From Mermis nigrescens (lineage: Eukaryota; Nematoda; Enoplea; Mermithida; Mermithidae), in NCBI GenBank assembly GCA_036768485.1, contig JAVLUZ010000154.1:41757646-41821645 (forward strand): a stretch of 64,000 nucleotides of DNA, given 5' to 3'. A program made the translations under genes and the position numbers. Below the pieces are notes generated by a model that searched no databases, had not been told where the DNA came from, and saw only the letters and a list, made by a program, of their open reading frames with translations. Within the stretch, counting starts at the first letter, position 1. Each line of letters opens with the position of its first letter. Shown here piece by piece: positions 12,110 through 24,019 of this stretch.

Positions 12110-12732
12110 ATGCCACAGCCTCACTTTTTTAGCAACCAGCTTTCTTATGTTCATTGGGTATCTTTTCAAAGTTGCAGGTTTAGCTTCAATTTTTGGAACA
12201 TGCTGGGGAATTAAAGGATTTATAACAGACAAAAATTTGTTGTAAAAATCATCACAAGTAACGCAATTCGAAAAAATGTCAGGCCACGAAATTGCGGACA
12301 AAAATAATTCAATCTGATCATAATTCGCTCTGCAAAAATTGAGTTTAGCTGAACTTTTTTCTTCCAAGATAGAACATTTAAGAGAAAAAGTAACAACCGA
12401 GTGGTCACTAGTAGAAAAAGGTGGGTTGACTTCAACGTTTTTGACAGAATGGGCATCAAAAATAACATCTAAAATATGCATACCGTGTGTTGGTTCAGAA
12501 ACTTTTTGACTAAAAGACAGAGAAAGCATGCACTCGCAAAAAGATCGGTTAATAGGATTCGAAGGTAAAATAAAACTAGACCAGTCTACATTAGGATAAT
12601 TTAAATCACCTATATGACAAAAGGATACTGTATCTGAGAGGCCCATTCTATAACATGGCAAAGCATTCTCATGTGGGAGGAATCATAATCCGGCGCCCTG
12701 TAAAAAAGTAGCACACAAATCTTGGAGCTTAC
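12110..12732 (-). pseudogene. LINE endonuclease, C-terminal part and linker
   Basis: This continues the endonuclease on the far side of hAT A1. Motifs GDLNYPNVDW and TSDHSVVTF are the standard APE-type LINE endonuclease signatures. The sequence then runs into the linker before the reverse transcriptase, where frameshifts occur near 12100. Confidence 0.8.
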
Positions 12733-13904
12733 CAGAGGCGTAGCCGGGATTTTGGTTCGGGGGGGGGGGCATACACAAAAATTTTTTAAGACTACTTTAG
12801 CATTGAATGCCAGTAACGTAATGTACCTGAGTTTTTCGACCTTTAGTAATGTAGCCTAGCTAATTTATTAGTTTCTGGCAATCAAAAATACAAAAATGTT
12901 AATCAGCGCGAAAGGCCGAAAATTTTTGAAATTTTTACTGTTTTCATGTAGAATTTACGGTCTTTTGATTGACACACATTTCGGAAATCATAAGTGACGC
13001 AAAGCATCAAGGAATTTAGTAATCTTTTACCGCCCTTAACATTTTGTAGCCTGTGAATACTAATATTCTGTCAGAGCAGAAAATTATCAATTTTATACAG
13101 AAACGATTTTGACAATTTTAGCTTCTAAGCTGCGAATTACTAACTTAGTATAAAGATATTTTCCTGATTTAGGCTATTAAACGCAGTGCAGCAGCGTTAA
13201 AAAAGAAAGAATAATAACCAGCGCACGCTATGCGCCAGAAAATTTTGACGTTTTAGCTCTTCAAAGTCAATTATTACCGCTTAAATTATACAGAACAGAC
13301 AAATTAATTCCGGTGCGAAGCGCCGGAAAGTTTCAGAAATTCCTAACCGTTTTTCCTTTTAGTCCTCGCCAAAAATCTCATTGCCAGACCCGGTCTTAGG
13401 CATTTGGGGGCCCTGTGCGAGGTACCTGCCCCGAGTATTTAACAGTGTAAAACCTTTAAATTTAAGGTACGAGTATATATGTACGTACCTACCACACATG
13501 CACATGGGGGGCGGGTGTGAGGGCCGAGGAAGTATTGCTCCCACTGAAGAGTCAGCCAGCCAGGTACTATCCAGCGATTTTGACTTGATGGAACCATTTT
13601 TTTGCATCATTTTTGACGGCAAGGCAAAAGCACTGATAATGTCAAAAAATTTTCCGGCACTTCGCGCCGGATTACACATATTAATGACTTTTATTCATTT
13701 TCTAGCTGGCCTGAAAGAAATTAACCAATATTTTGCATGAAATGTCAAAAATTCTCACAAAAATTTTGCAGTAAAAGTGATTTTGAATGAAAGTCGACTA
13801 TATGAAACGTCGAAAAAAACCATTTTGCGCGTGAGCAGCGAGATTTTTGGACCTATTTTTCGACTGTTTTTGGAAAAGTTGGGGAATCGCCCATAGGCAG
13901 GCAG

Positions 13905-14773
13905 TGCAGAGCTGTGCCGGGGCCGCCTTTTTTGCCGGGGCCGGGGTCGGGGCCTAGGCCCGGTGCAGGCGGGGCCGGGCCTGGCCGGGGCCAATAATAG
14001 CGTGCTTTACTATGCTTATAGTACGACCCTGCCCTACCCCTTAAATGAACCTATGCATATATTCTTGCTTGTAGATATGCACGTCAAGCGTTAATATTTG
14101 TTGGGATTACAAGATATAACAGAACATGGGCATCGGGGGATCCTATACCCCCAGAATTCACTTTCTCCCCCAAAGAATTCGCTAGACCCCCCAGAAATTG
14201 ATTTTCAGAATTTTTTCTGTTTTTCTGCAGTTTTTTGATGCTAATGGATAGCTCTCATTGAGAAACGCGAGAAAAAGGTGTTTTTTTCGCTCTACCATAT
14301 ATTATCAGGCACTTGTTCACTTTGAAAAATTTTGGACCCCCTAGAATTTTTGAGCTGCCCATGTATGGATTTAACTCCTCTGACTTGGATGCGTTTCTCA
14401 ATGTGCTTTACTTTGCACTTTTTTTAGGCTTATCATTCTATTTGTTCTGATAGACGTAGCTGTCTGCTACCAAGCAAGCTGGAAATGCTCGTCTATATGA
14501 ATTGCAATCTAAAATATGTCAATTTTGATTATTAACTAGAAATTTTCACCAATCTGACATAGTGAAATAAAGATTTGAATCAGCAAGATCTGTGGTTTGC
14601 TTGAAATTGAGTTTGAAGGTAAATCTGCCCAAAACATTATCAATTTTCTACATTATAATCAACTCTAACATTGGCCCCGGCCCCGGTGCCGGGGCCAGCC
14701 TGGCCCCGGCCGGGGACAAGGCCTAGGCCCCGGCGCCGGGGCCGGGGCGAGGCCCTGGCCCGGCACAGCTCTA
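13905..14773. mobile_element. hAT element B with GGCCGGGG-rich ends, inserted in MITE C
   Basis: The ends TGCAGAGCTGTGCCGGG and (reverse complement) TAGAGCTGTGCCGGG are inverted repeats. A perfect 8-bp duplication GCAGGCAG is at 13897-13904 and 14774-14781. Subterminal regions are GC-rich direct and inverted GGCCCCGG runs. The interior is AT-rich and holds another C copy. Confidence 0.85.
14125..14367 (-). repeat. MITE family C, copy 7, inside element B
   Basis: A diverged copy in minus orientation (CATGGGCATCGGGGG, then CCCCAGAAATTG, TTTTTTGATGCTAATGG, and ending GAGCTGCCCATGTATG). It is the innermost of a five-insertion stack. Its target duplication is no longer recognisable. Confidence 0.65.
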
Positions 14774-16416
14774 GCAGGCAGCACAGAAATTCAAGTGATA
14801 GTAGAGGCGAAAAAGCATTTTTTTGACGTTTCTCATTGAGCTCTATCACTTGGCATCAAAAAATCGCGAAAAAATTTTTAAAATCGAATTCTGATGGGTA
14901 TTTCGATTTCTGAAGTATTTGGCCTGCTGGGGGGTGTATACCCTCAACCCCCACACGCGCCCACGTGTGGAACATCCCCTTTACCAAAATCCCAGATCCG
15001 TCACTGTGCCCACGTATATATGTCTCAGGTTGAAACAAATAGTTTTATCTTGAACTGATCCCCAGATAGGGCAGGCCCCTTTAACGCGAGTAACGCTGAG
15101 ATCGGAATATTAATTAAATGCTCTGTCCATTATCAACAGAGTAATATGCAGAAAGACAAAACGAAAAATAATAATGAAAAATGTGGATATATTCCATTTT
15201 GAACAAAGTCGCATATGAATGAGGCAAAAATGGGAAATGCTCACTGATATTTCAAGTGTACATTGTACTTCAGCAAAGCACATATTCGTAAATATAGTTT
15301 GAAACATAAAACGATACGTGTAGGTATTCAAATTATAATGTACAAAAGTACGAGTTATGTATGAGGTAAAGGTACCTATGTACTTAAAGAACACTTCTCG
15401 GTTCTTTACCTTTGATATGAATATCGCATAGAAGCTGACTACAATTTTTAATAATTTAAGCAAGCCAATAAGCTTATTTTTCATAATCACAGTCAAAATC
15501 CCGCATTAAAAGAATGTTAGAAGCACTTGTGTAGTGCATGTGGCGGGGCCCCTGGGGGTCCTTCGGTGCCCCGGGGCTCTGTGCAGTCGCACACTCTGCA
15601 CATGGCTGAGACCGGACCTGCTCGTTGCACATGTACACCGAGATTTTACGACTGAGGGTCTGCGGTGGCGCGCTTAAGCACCCCCGCCCAGCAAGATCCG
15701 GGGCAGTGCCTAAGAAATTTTGTAAAAAAAACACTTTAATGTTAAATACTATTGCTAAAATTTTCGCAAAATCGGCCAAATCTCGAAACACTTAAAATTG
15801 ATGAACTCCTACATTGTACAAAATTTCCGAGCTAAATACGTTTTTCGACCTATGCCAAGTATAAAGCGCAGAAACGGGTCGCTGCCAATTAGATATAAAA
15901 AAGATGTATCGATGATAATTTTGTTCTTATCGTTTTCAGGCCCATTTGTGGCCTTCTTATTAACAAGATGTAGTTCAGAAAAAAAGGAAATGTGCAGAAA
16001 ACAAGAAAATTTGGCCATTCCTTTCATTTAAAATAGGATTATGTGTCCCTGTAAAGAAAGACAAGCATTGCAAAGAATCGACAAACTGGTACCCAATCAT
16101 TTTCGCACTTTTACTATTATGCTCAACAAGCATGCCCAGGTTCATTCAACGAACAAATAGAGCAAAAAAATCACTAAAGTGATGTGAAATGATCAATTAT
16201 TTTAGCTAATTCAAGCTTTTAAACTCATTAGATCTATTTAACAATAAATATAATAAAGACTCGGCGCGAAGCGCCGAAAAATTTATGACGTTTTTGCCTT
16301 TTTGAACTCAATTTTCTGGACACAATTATTACACTAGAAAAATCAACAAAATTTCTGAAAAATTTCGGGGGGGGGCATGTGCCCCAATGCCCCCTGGCTA
16401 CGCCTATGGAGCTTAC

Positions 16417-16814
16417 GCCAATGAAATCAACAATAACTATTTCTTCACTGGAAAGATTTTCCGATACTTTCGGCAAGTAGGATTTTAAAGTACTTTTTGA
16501 AAGAATGAAAACACCTCCACCTTTTTGATTGATCCTATTGGAACAATACACATTAAAACCGTTTAAATTGCAAAGTAAGCCGTTAGATACACTAGGAGTT
16601 AACCAGGATTCACACCACACACGATATCGAAATCATTTGCTGTTAAAAATGCATCAAACTCATTTACTTTATCTAGTATACTATGTGCATTAAATAAACA
16701 ACAATGCAAAACTGATTGCCGTCCGCCAGAGGCCCGCATCCTCAAACTATGCACGAATTTTTCCTCCCACAACAATCGACGCTTGTTAGCATCAGCGCTG
16801 GACGTTCGACGCAA
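16417..16814 (-). pseudogene. LINE endonuclease, N-terminal part
   Basis: The minus strand reads an exonuclease-endonuclease-phosphatase start (CLFNAHSILDKVNEFDAF, then DFDIVC, a damaged TESWL-type motif, then INQKGGGVFI). A frame break near 16610 divides it. Coding stops exactly at the hAT A1 insertion, whose 8-bp duplication is at 16409-16416, and resumes at 12732. Confidence 0.8.
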
Positions 16815-16969
16815 CTGACGCTCCTCGTAAGCGTCCTGGCCGCTCCTGATCGGACAAATCAGCGTCGAAACCAGATTTGCGTAGGATCCTGTCTGTCGCC
16901 CGCCGCATGTTTAGGCGACTGGAAAGCTCGCAACCACAAGTTGTGGGCGTGTGCTGAGGAAAATTGTAT

Positions 16970-17407
16970 TTAGAGCAAGCAAGACGATTGAGCGAAATCC
17001 ACAGGCTCAGCGGGCAAAGGGGCAAAGTTCGGCTTCTGCAGCAATTGATAGGAGTTTAGAGCGAGTGTAGGAACGCTGCAAATGTAGCACTGCATGCAAG
17101 AATAAATGAATAGTTTAGAGGCATCAGACGACAAGGCGGCGAATTTGTTATGAAAGTTGTCCGAGATGGAAGCACACACAACGTGCTCCCACAAACCACA
17201 ATAACCGCACTGAAAAGCCAAGTCGCCGTCGCCGACGTTCGAACGACAACAAACGCAGGGTGCCGTAATGGGTTGACTCTTGTCAATGTCTTTCAACTGC
17301 AAACTAGTCGAATCTTTTGTCTGACGTTTAGGACCAGGGTTTGTTTTGACGTTGCCACTTAGCAATAATAAACGAAAGTTCAAAAAGACCATAATTTTCA
17401 CTACCAT
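16970..17407 (-). pseudogene. LINE N-terminal ORF: 2A-like motif and PHD finger
   Basis: A 145-codon ORF. Residues 13-26 read LLLLSGNVKTNPGP, closely resembling the 2A-like ribosome-skipping peptides known at the N-termini of some CR1/L2-type LINEs. The canonical consensus has D(V/I)E before xNPGP. Here Asp is replaced by Asn (residue 19) and Glu by Lys (residue 21), so activity is doubtful. Downstream, paired cysteines with a His (CVCC...CGYCGLWEHVVC) form a PHD-type zinc finger, as in CR1 ORF1/ORF2 N-termini. The frame then breaks before the endonuclease. Confidence 0.7.
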
Positions 17408-17798
17408 ACGCGAAAAAATTTGTTGGGGCTAAAGTCGTTTCACATCGAACATCTTCCGCAATGGACACTGTATAAATGGCAAAATTTTGAGCACAGTTCA
17501 TCCGGTAGTATGACGTCAACTCGCATTGATCCAATTAGTAATGCGAAGACGATCAATTGCATGCCGCCAAACATCAGCATTTTCCTCGTTGACTGCCAAA
17601 TTATACGAAGAACTGCAAAAATTATAAATTTTCTGAACCACTTCAACAAAGTAACCGCAACACAAAAGGTAGGTAAGTACCAGGCACAATAATACCGCGT
17701 TCTGCAATACCAAAATATTCCATTCCGTCCTATAATTCCACTATTTTATTCCGGAATAGAGCCATTCCGCGTTCCGTCACATGATCCTACCTTTCCAC
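17408..17798. other. LINE 5' flank and intergenic DNA
   Basis: Minus-strand ORFs between 17328 and 17713 may be the LINE 5' region but carry no motif. The stretch 17700-17790 contains ATTCCATTCCG / CGGAATAGAGCCATTCCGCG-type sequence, possibly another decayed element end. Confidence 0.3.
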
Positions 17799-20535
17799 TA
17801 GTGATTGACCAATGCCCCGGCCCCAGCAATCCCCGGCCATTTTTCAGCATCCCCAGCCCTGGCCGGGGCAAGGTTAAAAAATGGCCGGGGCTGGGGAAAA
17901 ATTTAGTGTAATTCGTATTTTGTACAGGCTGTGATACTGACACTTATTTATCAATGAGCAAGTGTTAATTTTGAGAACTGTACTGATTAGACCATATGTA
18001 TACTTACTTAGTCCTTGTTATAACTTTGCTACTGTGTATAAATGAGCTTTTAATGAATAAATGTTCAGGAAAATCTGCATGTTTTCGATTCCTCCACTTG
18101 ACTCATTTAAACTAAATGCTGCTTTTAACTCATTCATTCATAGCTATGGCTAAAAGATTTAGAGTTAACAAATACGTTCTATTTCTAGTTGGAAATTGTA
18201 CGTTTTCAACAAACTATTTCTACAAAAAACACTTTTACATTCAATTGAATGGGAACCGCGTGCTTTGAGACGCGTTTCTTGTGTAATAATTATAAGGACG
18301 GAGCTTAATCATAAGCGAATGTAAACTACGCTGCAGAATTGCGTCCGATCCGATAAACTAAATATGTCTCAAATAGTTTCCTAAGGTCCAGAGTTGAGGG
18401 AGGGGTGAAATCCCAAATTGGAGGACCAGAAAATTAAGTGGTGGACTATTATTAGCCGACTCTATTTTGTTGTACGAGCTTCTTGTGCTTGTACAAAGAT
18501 CTCCGAAAAGGTCTTTTGTATGAGCTAACAAATTTTTGTAGCTATATTATATAAATATATTTTTAAACATACACATTTTCACATACTATCAGTATGTGAC
18601 AGTGTTTTTGTACAATGTACCTTTGTATATACATGAACAAAGATGGTACCCAAAAGTCTTTCTACATTTTGTACCAGTGTTTTTTTTGTACACGGTCCGT
18701 TTGTGCATGTACAGGGATGGTCCCCAAAAGTCTTTGTACAGTTTGTACACACAAATTTTTGGTTACTATAATATGGTACAGTAGCGATTTTAGTGTGGTA
18801 AAACAGGGTCTTTTGACTTTTGATTGTATATTTTAGCTAATTTCTGGGTTTCTAACGCCAAAAATTACTAAAATTGTCTCAAAACGGCGCGAAGCGCCTA
18901 AAAATTTGACATTTTTCCATTCTAAATACAAATTTTGCCATTTTAAAGATATATAGGACAGATAATTTTTCATATCGGAGCGAAGCGCCGAAAATTTTTT
19001 GGAATTTTACAGATTTTATTTTCCCAAAAATCTTTGTACGTGTACAAAGATAGTCCTGAAAAGTCTTTGTACATCGGGAAAAATCTTTGGCGAATACAAA
19101 AAAACACTGTTTTGCACATGCAAACTTTTGTATACTTTAATATGGTACAGTAACGATTTCAGTGTGGTAGAACAGTTTTTCGACCTATAGTAGTGTATTT
19201 GGCTAATTTTTGGGTTTCTGAATATTTGTCATTTTTCCATTTTTCCATTCTAAGCGCAGTGTTGCTCATTACCAGATTTAATTCGCATATTACAATTTTT
19301 GTAATACTTCTGATTTTGTAGTACAAGTTGTTTTAGCTTTCTTAGTCGAGTTTTATGTGAGAATTCCATCAAAAGCTCATAAAAATTTCGGCATTTCGCG
19401 CCGAACTAATATTATCAACTAAATTCAGGCCGAATTATCACATTTAGAAGCACGGTCTTTCTGTATTCGGCGAAGATTTTTGCTGATGTACAAAGACGTT
19501 TCAGGACCATCTTTGTACATGTACAAAGATTTTTGAAGAACAAAAATTGTAAATAGGTGTAGAATTCCTTATTGCAAATTCTACCATTTTAAAGATTTTC
19601 AGGGGGTAAGCAGCTGCAAAAATGGAGCCGCTTACCACCCTTCCCCTGAAAATGGCCGAGAAATATACATGTGACAGGGGTTTGGGCCATCCCCCATCCA
19701 CGCTTTGAAGCCCCGAACTTCCTTGAAAGTCAGAAAATATTTCACCACCCTCCCCCATTTTTTGGCGAAAACCTGCGCTTTTTGGCTATTTTTATGTGTT
19801 TTTACCATTTTTGATCTAGTCGCTAACCTCCTCCTTCTAAAAATGGCGAAGGACCCCTACCCTAGATTTCCAGCTGTTACATGCATACTGAGGGACCCTC
19901 ATAAAATTTTGAGCGATTACATGCATGTTTTATAGTGATAGTTTATCTATTTACTCTAGCTCACATTCTAAAATAATGTATCACTTCGTGAAATTCTAAT
20001 AGTTAGGTACACTTTTGCCATACTAAAAAATTAAGTTCAAAAAATTCAAAGGGTTTTCACCAAAAATCGTCTGACAGTGACTTGTGTCTTGGACCCTGAG
20101 GGGGGTAATACCCCTCCCCTCTATGGGAATATGTGATGTCTCATTTATTACATCCAATACCTATTGCATCCAATCGCTACAGCAGCAGTAGCAGTAGCGA
20201 CAGATTCAAATGATATAGAGTGTGCTAATAGCAGCGACATGGACTTGATTGATGATTCAGACAATGAAAAACTGGACTAAATTTGTTTCTTGTGACATAA
20301 ATAGTAATAAAACTTGATATGAAAAGGCGCACCTAACTTTGCGCTTGCCATTGACTACTGAATCGAGCAGTTGCTCATTATTACTTTTCCTATGCCCACC
20401 CCAAATATGTGTCATGCAATAATATTTTCCTTGTCTGACCCCGGCCAGCCCCGGCCCCCGGCCCCGGCCGGGAATTTTTTCCAGCCCCGGTACCGCCCCG
20501 GCCCCGGCCAAAAAAGTCGCCCCGGTCGATCACTA
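17799..20535 (+). mobile_element. hAT element I, copy 1
   Basis: The ends TAGTGATTGACC and GGTCGATCACTA are inverted repeats, followed inward by GC-rich GGCCCCGG runs at both ends. Flanking 8-mers CTTTCCAC (17791-17798) and CTTTACAC (20536-20543) match at seven of eight. The interior contains repeated palindromic ATCTTTGTACATGTACAAAGAT-type motifs and several GGCGCGAAGCGCC hairpins. I found no transposase. A second copy (I2) in opposite orientation is at 29560-33066. Confidence 0.88.
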
Positions 20536-20812
20536 CTTTACACTGTGTATTGCCTGCAGTCTAGGCCGCTGGTTTTAATGACTGCATATAATTTTACATT
20601 ATGTGCTATTTTACCTGCAGTTTAGGCCGCTGGTTTTTGACTGCATATAATTTTACATTGTGTGCTATATTACTTGCAGTTGACTGCAAATAATTACTAC
20701 CATGGTCCCCCAAAAACAGGACGGCGAGCTACGTGCCTGCTAAATTTGGATGAATTGAAGCAATCTTCAACATTTTAATTTCTCCAAAGCATGACTTTTG
20801 GTTATTTGGAGT
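20536..20812. other. Short flank between I1 and K
   Basis: This is about 270 bp of DNA with a local direct repeat: the block 'TGCAGT(C/T)TAGGCCGCTGGTTTT...GACTGCATATAATTTTACATT' occurs twice (20555-20600 and 20615-20660). No coding signal. Confidence 0.5.
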
Positions 20813-21238
20813 TAGAGCTGCACACTTTGCAAATTTCACTACCCGGTACCCAGTTATTTCATTACCCGGGTACCTGGGTATACCGGGTATCCGGTATACC
20901 CGGGTAGGACCTTAGATAAAAGAGAATGCAATGAACATCGTTTATTTACGGTTGACAGTGAGGTCTAGGGCAAAGTGATATTTAAGCAGTAAAATTATTG
21001 AAAAATTAATGCAAGATTAAATAGAATCAAGGCTTTAATCTGAAGAATTTGTATGCATTTAATGAAATTCAAGTCATTTTCATAATTCAAAGCAAAAAAT
21101 TGTGAAGCAGGTTTTGTATCTTCATAGCGTCATTAAAACATTTGAAGCAGGAAAACACATTGACGAAAAGCAATTTTGAAATCAAGCGGAAATGAAAATT
21201 TATTCAAAAACAAGTCCAAGTCAATCTGGAGCTGACTG

Positions 21239-22536
21239 CAGAGACGTAGTCAGAATTTTGGTTCGGGGAGGCGGCATAAACGTTTTCGTGTAGAATTTAC
21301 GGCCTTTATATTGACAAACAGTTCGGAATTCATAAGTGGCGCAATGTGCCAAGAAATTTAGTCATTTTTCCACCCTTAACAGTTTGTAGCTCTGTGAATA
21401 CTAATAATCTGATAGAGCAGAAAATTATCAAATTTGTACAGAACAATTTTGACAATACAAGCTTCTAACAAGAAAACTGCGAATTACTAACTTTGACTGA
21501 AGATATTTTGAGTGATTCAGGCTTTTAAACGCAATGCTGGAGCTTTACAAAAAGAAAGAACAGTAACTGGCGGCGCTATGCGCCGAAAAATTTTGACGTT
21601 TTTGCACATTAAACTCAATTTATACCACTTAAATCATATAAAGCAGACAAATTAATGCCGGTGCGAAACGCCGGAAATTTTTAGAAATTCCTAACCCTTT
21701 TACCTGGCTTGTTCTCCCTAAAATCTCGTTGCACATGTACAACGAGATTTTGTGGCTGCGGGACGTCTGAGGTGGCGAGCGGGATCCGAGGCAGAGTCCC
21801 GGAAAATTTTGTTAAAAAACATTTTAATGTTAAATAGTAACGTTAAAATTTTCGCAAAATCGGCCAAATCTCGGTTCGGAAGCAAGCCCAAAAACACTTA
21901 AAATTGATGAAATCCTACATTGCTCAAACTGATCTGAAATGCGCTTTTCGACCTCTGCTAGGCATAGCGCAGCAACGGGTCGCTGCCAATAAGATATAGA
22001 AAGATGTATCCATGAAAATTTTGTTCTTACCGTTTTCAGGCTCATTTGTGGCCTTCTAATTAACAAAATGCAGTTCATAGAACAAGAAATGCGCAAAAAC
22101 ATAAGAAAATTTGGCCATTCCTTCCAATTAAAATAGGATTATGTGTCCTTGTAAAGAAAGTATAAACGAAACAAAGAATAGACAAACTGGTACACAAAAG
22201 ACAAACAAAGCAGAGAATAGACAAACTGGTTCACAATCATTTTCACACTTTTACTATCATGCTCAACAAGCATGCGCAGTTTCATTCAACGAACAAATAG
22301 TGCATTAAATTACTAAAGTGATGTGGAGTGCTGGATTATTTTAGCTGATTCAAGCTTTTAAATTTGTTGGATCTATATAGCAATAAATAATAATGACTCG
22401 GCGCGGAAAATTCTGACGTTTTTGCCTTTTTGAACTCAGTTTTCTGGACATACATTATTGCAACAAAAAGATCAACAATATTTTCTGAAAAATTTCGGGG
22501 GCAGGTACTCCCAATGCCCCCCTAGCTACGCCTATG
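21239..22536. mobile_element. hAT element A2 (non-autonomous), inserted in K
   Basis: The ends CAGAGACGTAGTC and GCTACGCCTATG resemble those of A1. A perfect 8-bp duplication GCTGACTG is at 21231-21238 and 22537-22544. Length is 1298 bp. It is present only in the left part of K, so it arrived after K was formed. Confidence 0.92.
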
Positions 22537-23059
22537 GCTGACTGCATTTGGAACATCGATAGGCTTTGAATCAGGTCTAACTAAAACAGTTGCGCGCACG
22601 ATGTGAATAAAAGTTGCAGTTTAAATTTATATAATGGTCACAGAAATTGAATGCATTATGAAAAAAGCGTCGCTAACAGATAATTTCTTGTTTAAATTTG
22701 TTTACAATGAAGAATAAGAAAAATTTGGCACAAATAAAATAATGTAAATGAAGAGCTGAATAATGGAATATGCCTAGACGGTATGCGCGATACATTGTGA
22801 TAATAGGAAATATTAACAGACTCGCTTATTTAACATTTTATGGTTGATTATATCAAATCACATTTACATTGTGATTCAGTCATACTTTAGAAGCAATATG
22901 TTTCTAGGTTTCTAATTCAATTTTTAGCACATATTGCGTATGCAGTGCTAATTTTCCATTTTATATTAGGGGATTCGGGTACCCGGGTAGTAAAAATTAT
23001 TTTCTACCCGGGTACCAAAACTCCTCTAGTGCGCGGTACTCGGGTACCCGTTTGGGGGG

Positions 23060-23545
23060 CGATGGGTAAGGTGGCGCTGGCGCTGGCGCTGGCCCTGGCG
23101 CACATGGAGTAAGGCGGCGCTGGCAATGGCCTTGGCCTTGGCCATGGCCAAGTGGAGTAAGTGGCGCTGGCCCTCGCCAGCTGGGTAAGGTGGCGCTGGC
23201 GCTGGCGCTGGCCCTGCCCTCGCCAACTGGAGTGAGAGCCAGCGCTGGCAGCAGCCCTGGCCCTCGCCAACTGGGTAAAAGGTGGCGCTGGCGCTGGCCC
23301 TGGCCCTCGCCAACTGGGTAAAAGGTGGCGCTGGCACTGGCGCTGAAAGCCTAGCCAACTCGGGGTAGGGGAGTAGCGCTGGCGCTGGCCCTCGCCAAGT
23401 GGGTAAAAGGTGGCGCTGGCGCTGGCCTGGCCCTCGCCAACTGGGTAGGGGTGGCGCTGGCGCTGGCCCTGGCCCTCGCCAACTGGGTAAAGGTGGCGCT
23501 GGCCCTGCGCCAACTGGAGGCAAGGGTGGCTCTGGCGCTGGCCCT
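23060..23545. repeat. GC-rich tandem array, left arm of K
   Basis: Imperfect ~43-bp units with the core GGTGGCGCTGGCGCTGG followed by CCCTCGCCAACTGGGTAAA. It is much more GC-rich than its surroundings. It is open in several frames only because the unit lacks stops. The inverted counterpart is at 28890-29510. Confidence 0.9.
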
Positions 23546-24019
23546 CTCCCCTCCAGTGTTATAACGTACATAACGTTGAAGGACAGGAAGCCAGTTCCAC
23601 TCATAGTCAGCCCCTAATGTTATAACATATACAGTGTTGTAGTATAGGAGGTTGGCCCAAAGTCTGGCCCCAAAGTTATAACATACACTGCATAAGGATC
23701 TGCAATGGTTTAGGATAGAGCATAGTATGAGGAGTGGAAGCGTGAAAATTGGCTTAGTGTCAGTTTAGGTCTAAGATTAAACTACGATTAAAGCTAAAGT
23801 AAGTGTAAAGTGTAAAGTGCTATATTATTCATAGTTAAACTATAGCTAACCAGTGGCGACTTTTTGGAGGAGGGGGAGTTCCAACCACCCCTAACACAAG
23901 CCCTACAATACTTATAGCGGTGGTCCACCCTTGCTACCACTGCCAATCAGTCTTAAATGACAGGGCCATCCCAGGAAAAAATTCCTGGGGGGAGAAACTT
24001 TTCAGGGGATAATTCAAGA

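Larger units (their letters stand above)
13892..14969 (+). repeat. MITE family C, copy 6, split by element B
   Basis: A C copy starts CATAGGCAGGCAG at 13892, is interrupted by B, and continues GCAGGCAGCACAGAAATTC at 14774 to CACGTGTG at 14969. Putative target duplications GAATCGCC / GAACATCC match at only five of eight, consistent with age. Confidence 0.7.
13385..15620. mobile_element. hAT element E, inserted in A1
   Basis: The ends CAGACCCGGTCTTAGGC and (reverse complement of the right end) CAGGTCCGGTCTCAGCC are inverted repeats. Flanking 8-mers CTCATTGC (13377-13384) and CTCGTTGC (15621-15628) match at seven of eight. In copy A2 the corresponding site reads straight through (AAATCTCGTTGCACATG), so the empty site is visible in this window. 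ORFs inside (for example 13381-13740 and 15110-15496) have no recognisable motif. Confidence 0.88.
12733..16408. mobile_element. hAT element A1 (non-autonomous), inserted in the LINE endonuclease
   Basis: The ends are CAGAGGCGTAGCC and GGCTACGCCTATG, inverted repeats of hAT type. A perfect 8-bp target duplication GAGCTTAC is at 12725-12732 and 16409-16416. Removing the element and one duplicate restores the LINE reading frame. It has no transposase ORF. A second copy (A2) is at 21239-22536; comparison shows that A1 carries an extra insertion (E) at 13385-15620. Confidence 0.92.
10270..17407 (-). mobile_element. CR1-like non-LTR retrotransposon, broken and interrupted
   Basis: Minus-strand pieces appear in LINE order. 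First comes an ORF1-like piece with a PHD-type finger (17407-16970). An apurinic endonuclease follows (16814-16417, then 12732-12110), then reverse transcriptase (11911-10842), and the typical CR1 C-terminal region ending in a SPSVASLCEKLKKL-like tail with its stop at 10295. Several frameshifts and stops separate the pieces, and a 3676-bp hAT (A1) sits inside the endonuclease. The 5' end is unclear; the 3' untranslated tail appears to end near 10270. Clade assignment (CR1/L2/Rex-like) is inferred from the PHD finger and C-terminal motifs. Confidence 0.8.

Noticed and set aside
20813..23035. A separate hAT element ending at CTCCTCTA near 23028
   Set aside because: No target duplication for that right end, whereas the left end pairs with the K right end at 29552 through a perfect TTTGGAGT duplication.
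23004..23604. Two long overlapping minus-strand ORFs (169 and 192 codons) rich in Gln, Arg, Ala and Pro
   Set aside because: They are generated by a stop-free GC-rich 43-bp tandem unit and are open in several frames at once.
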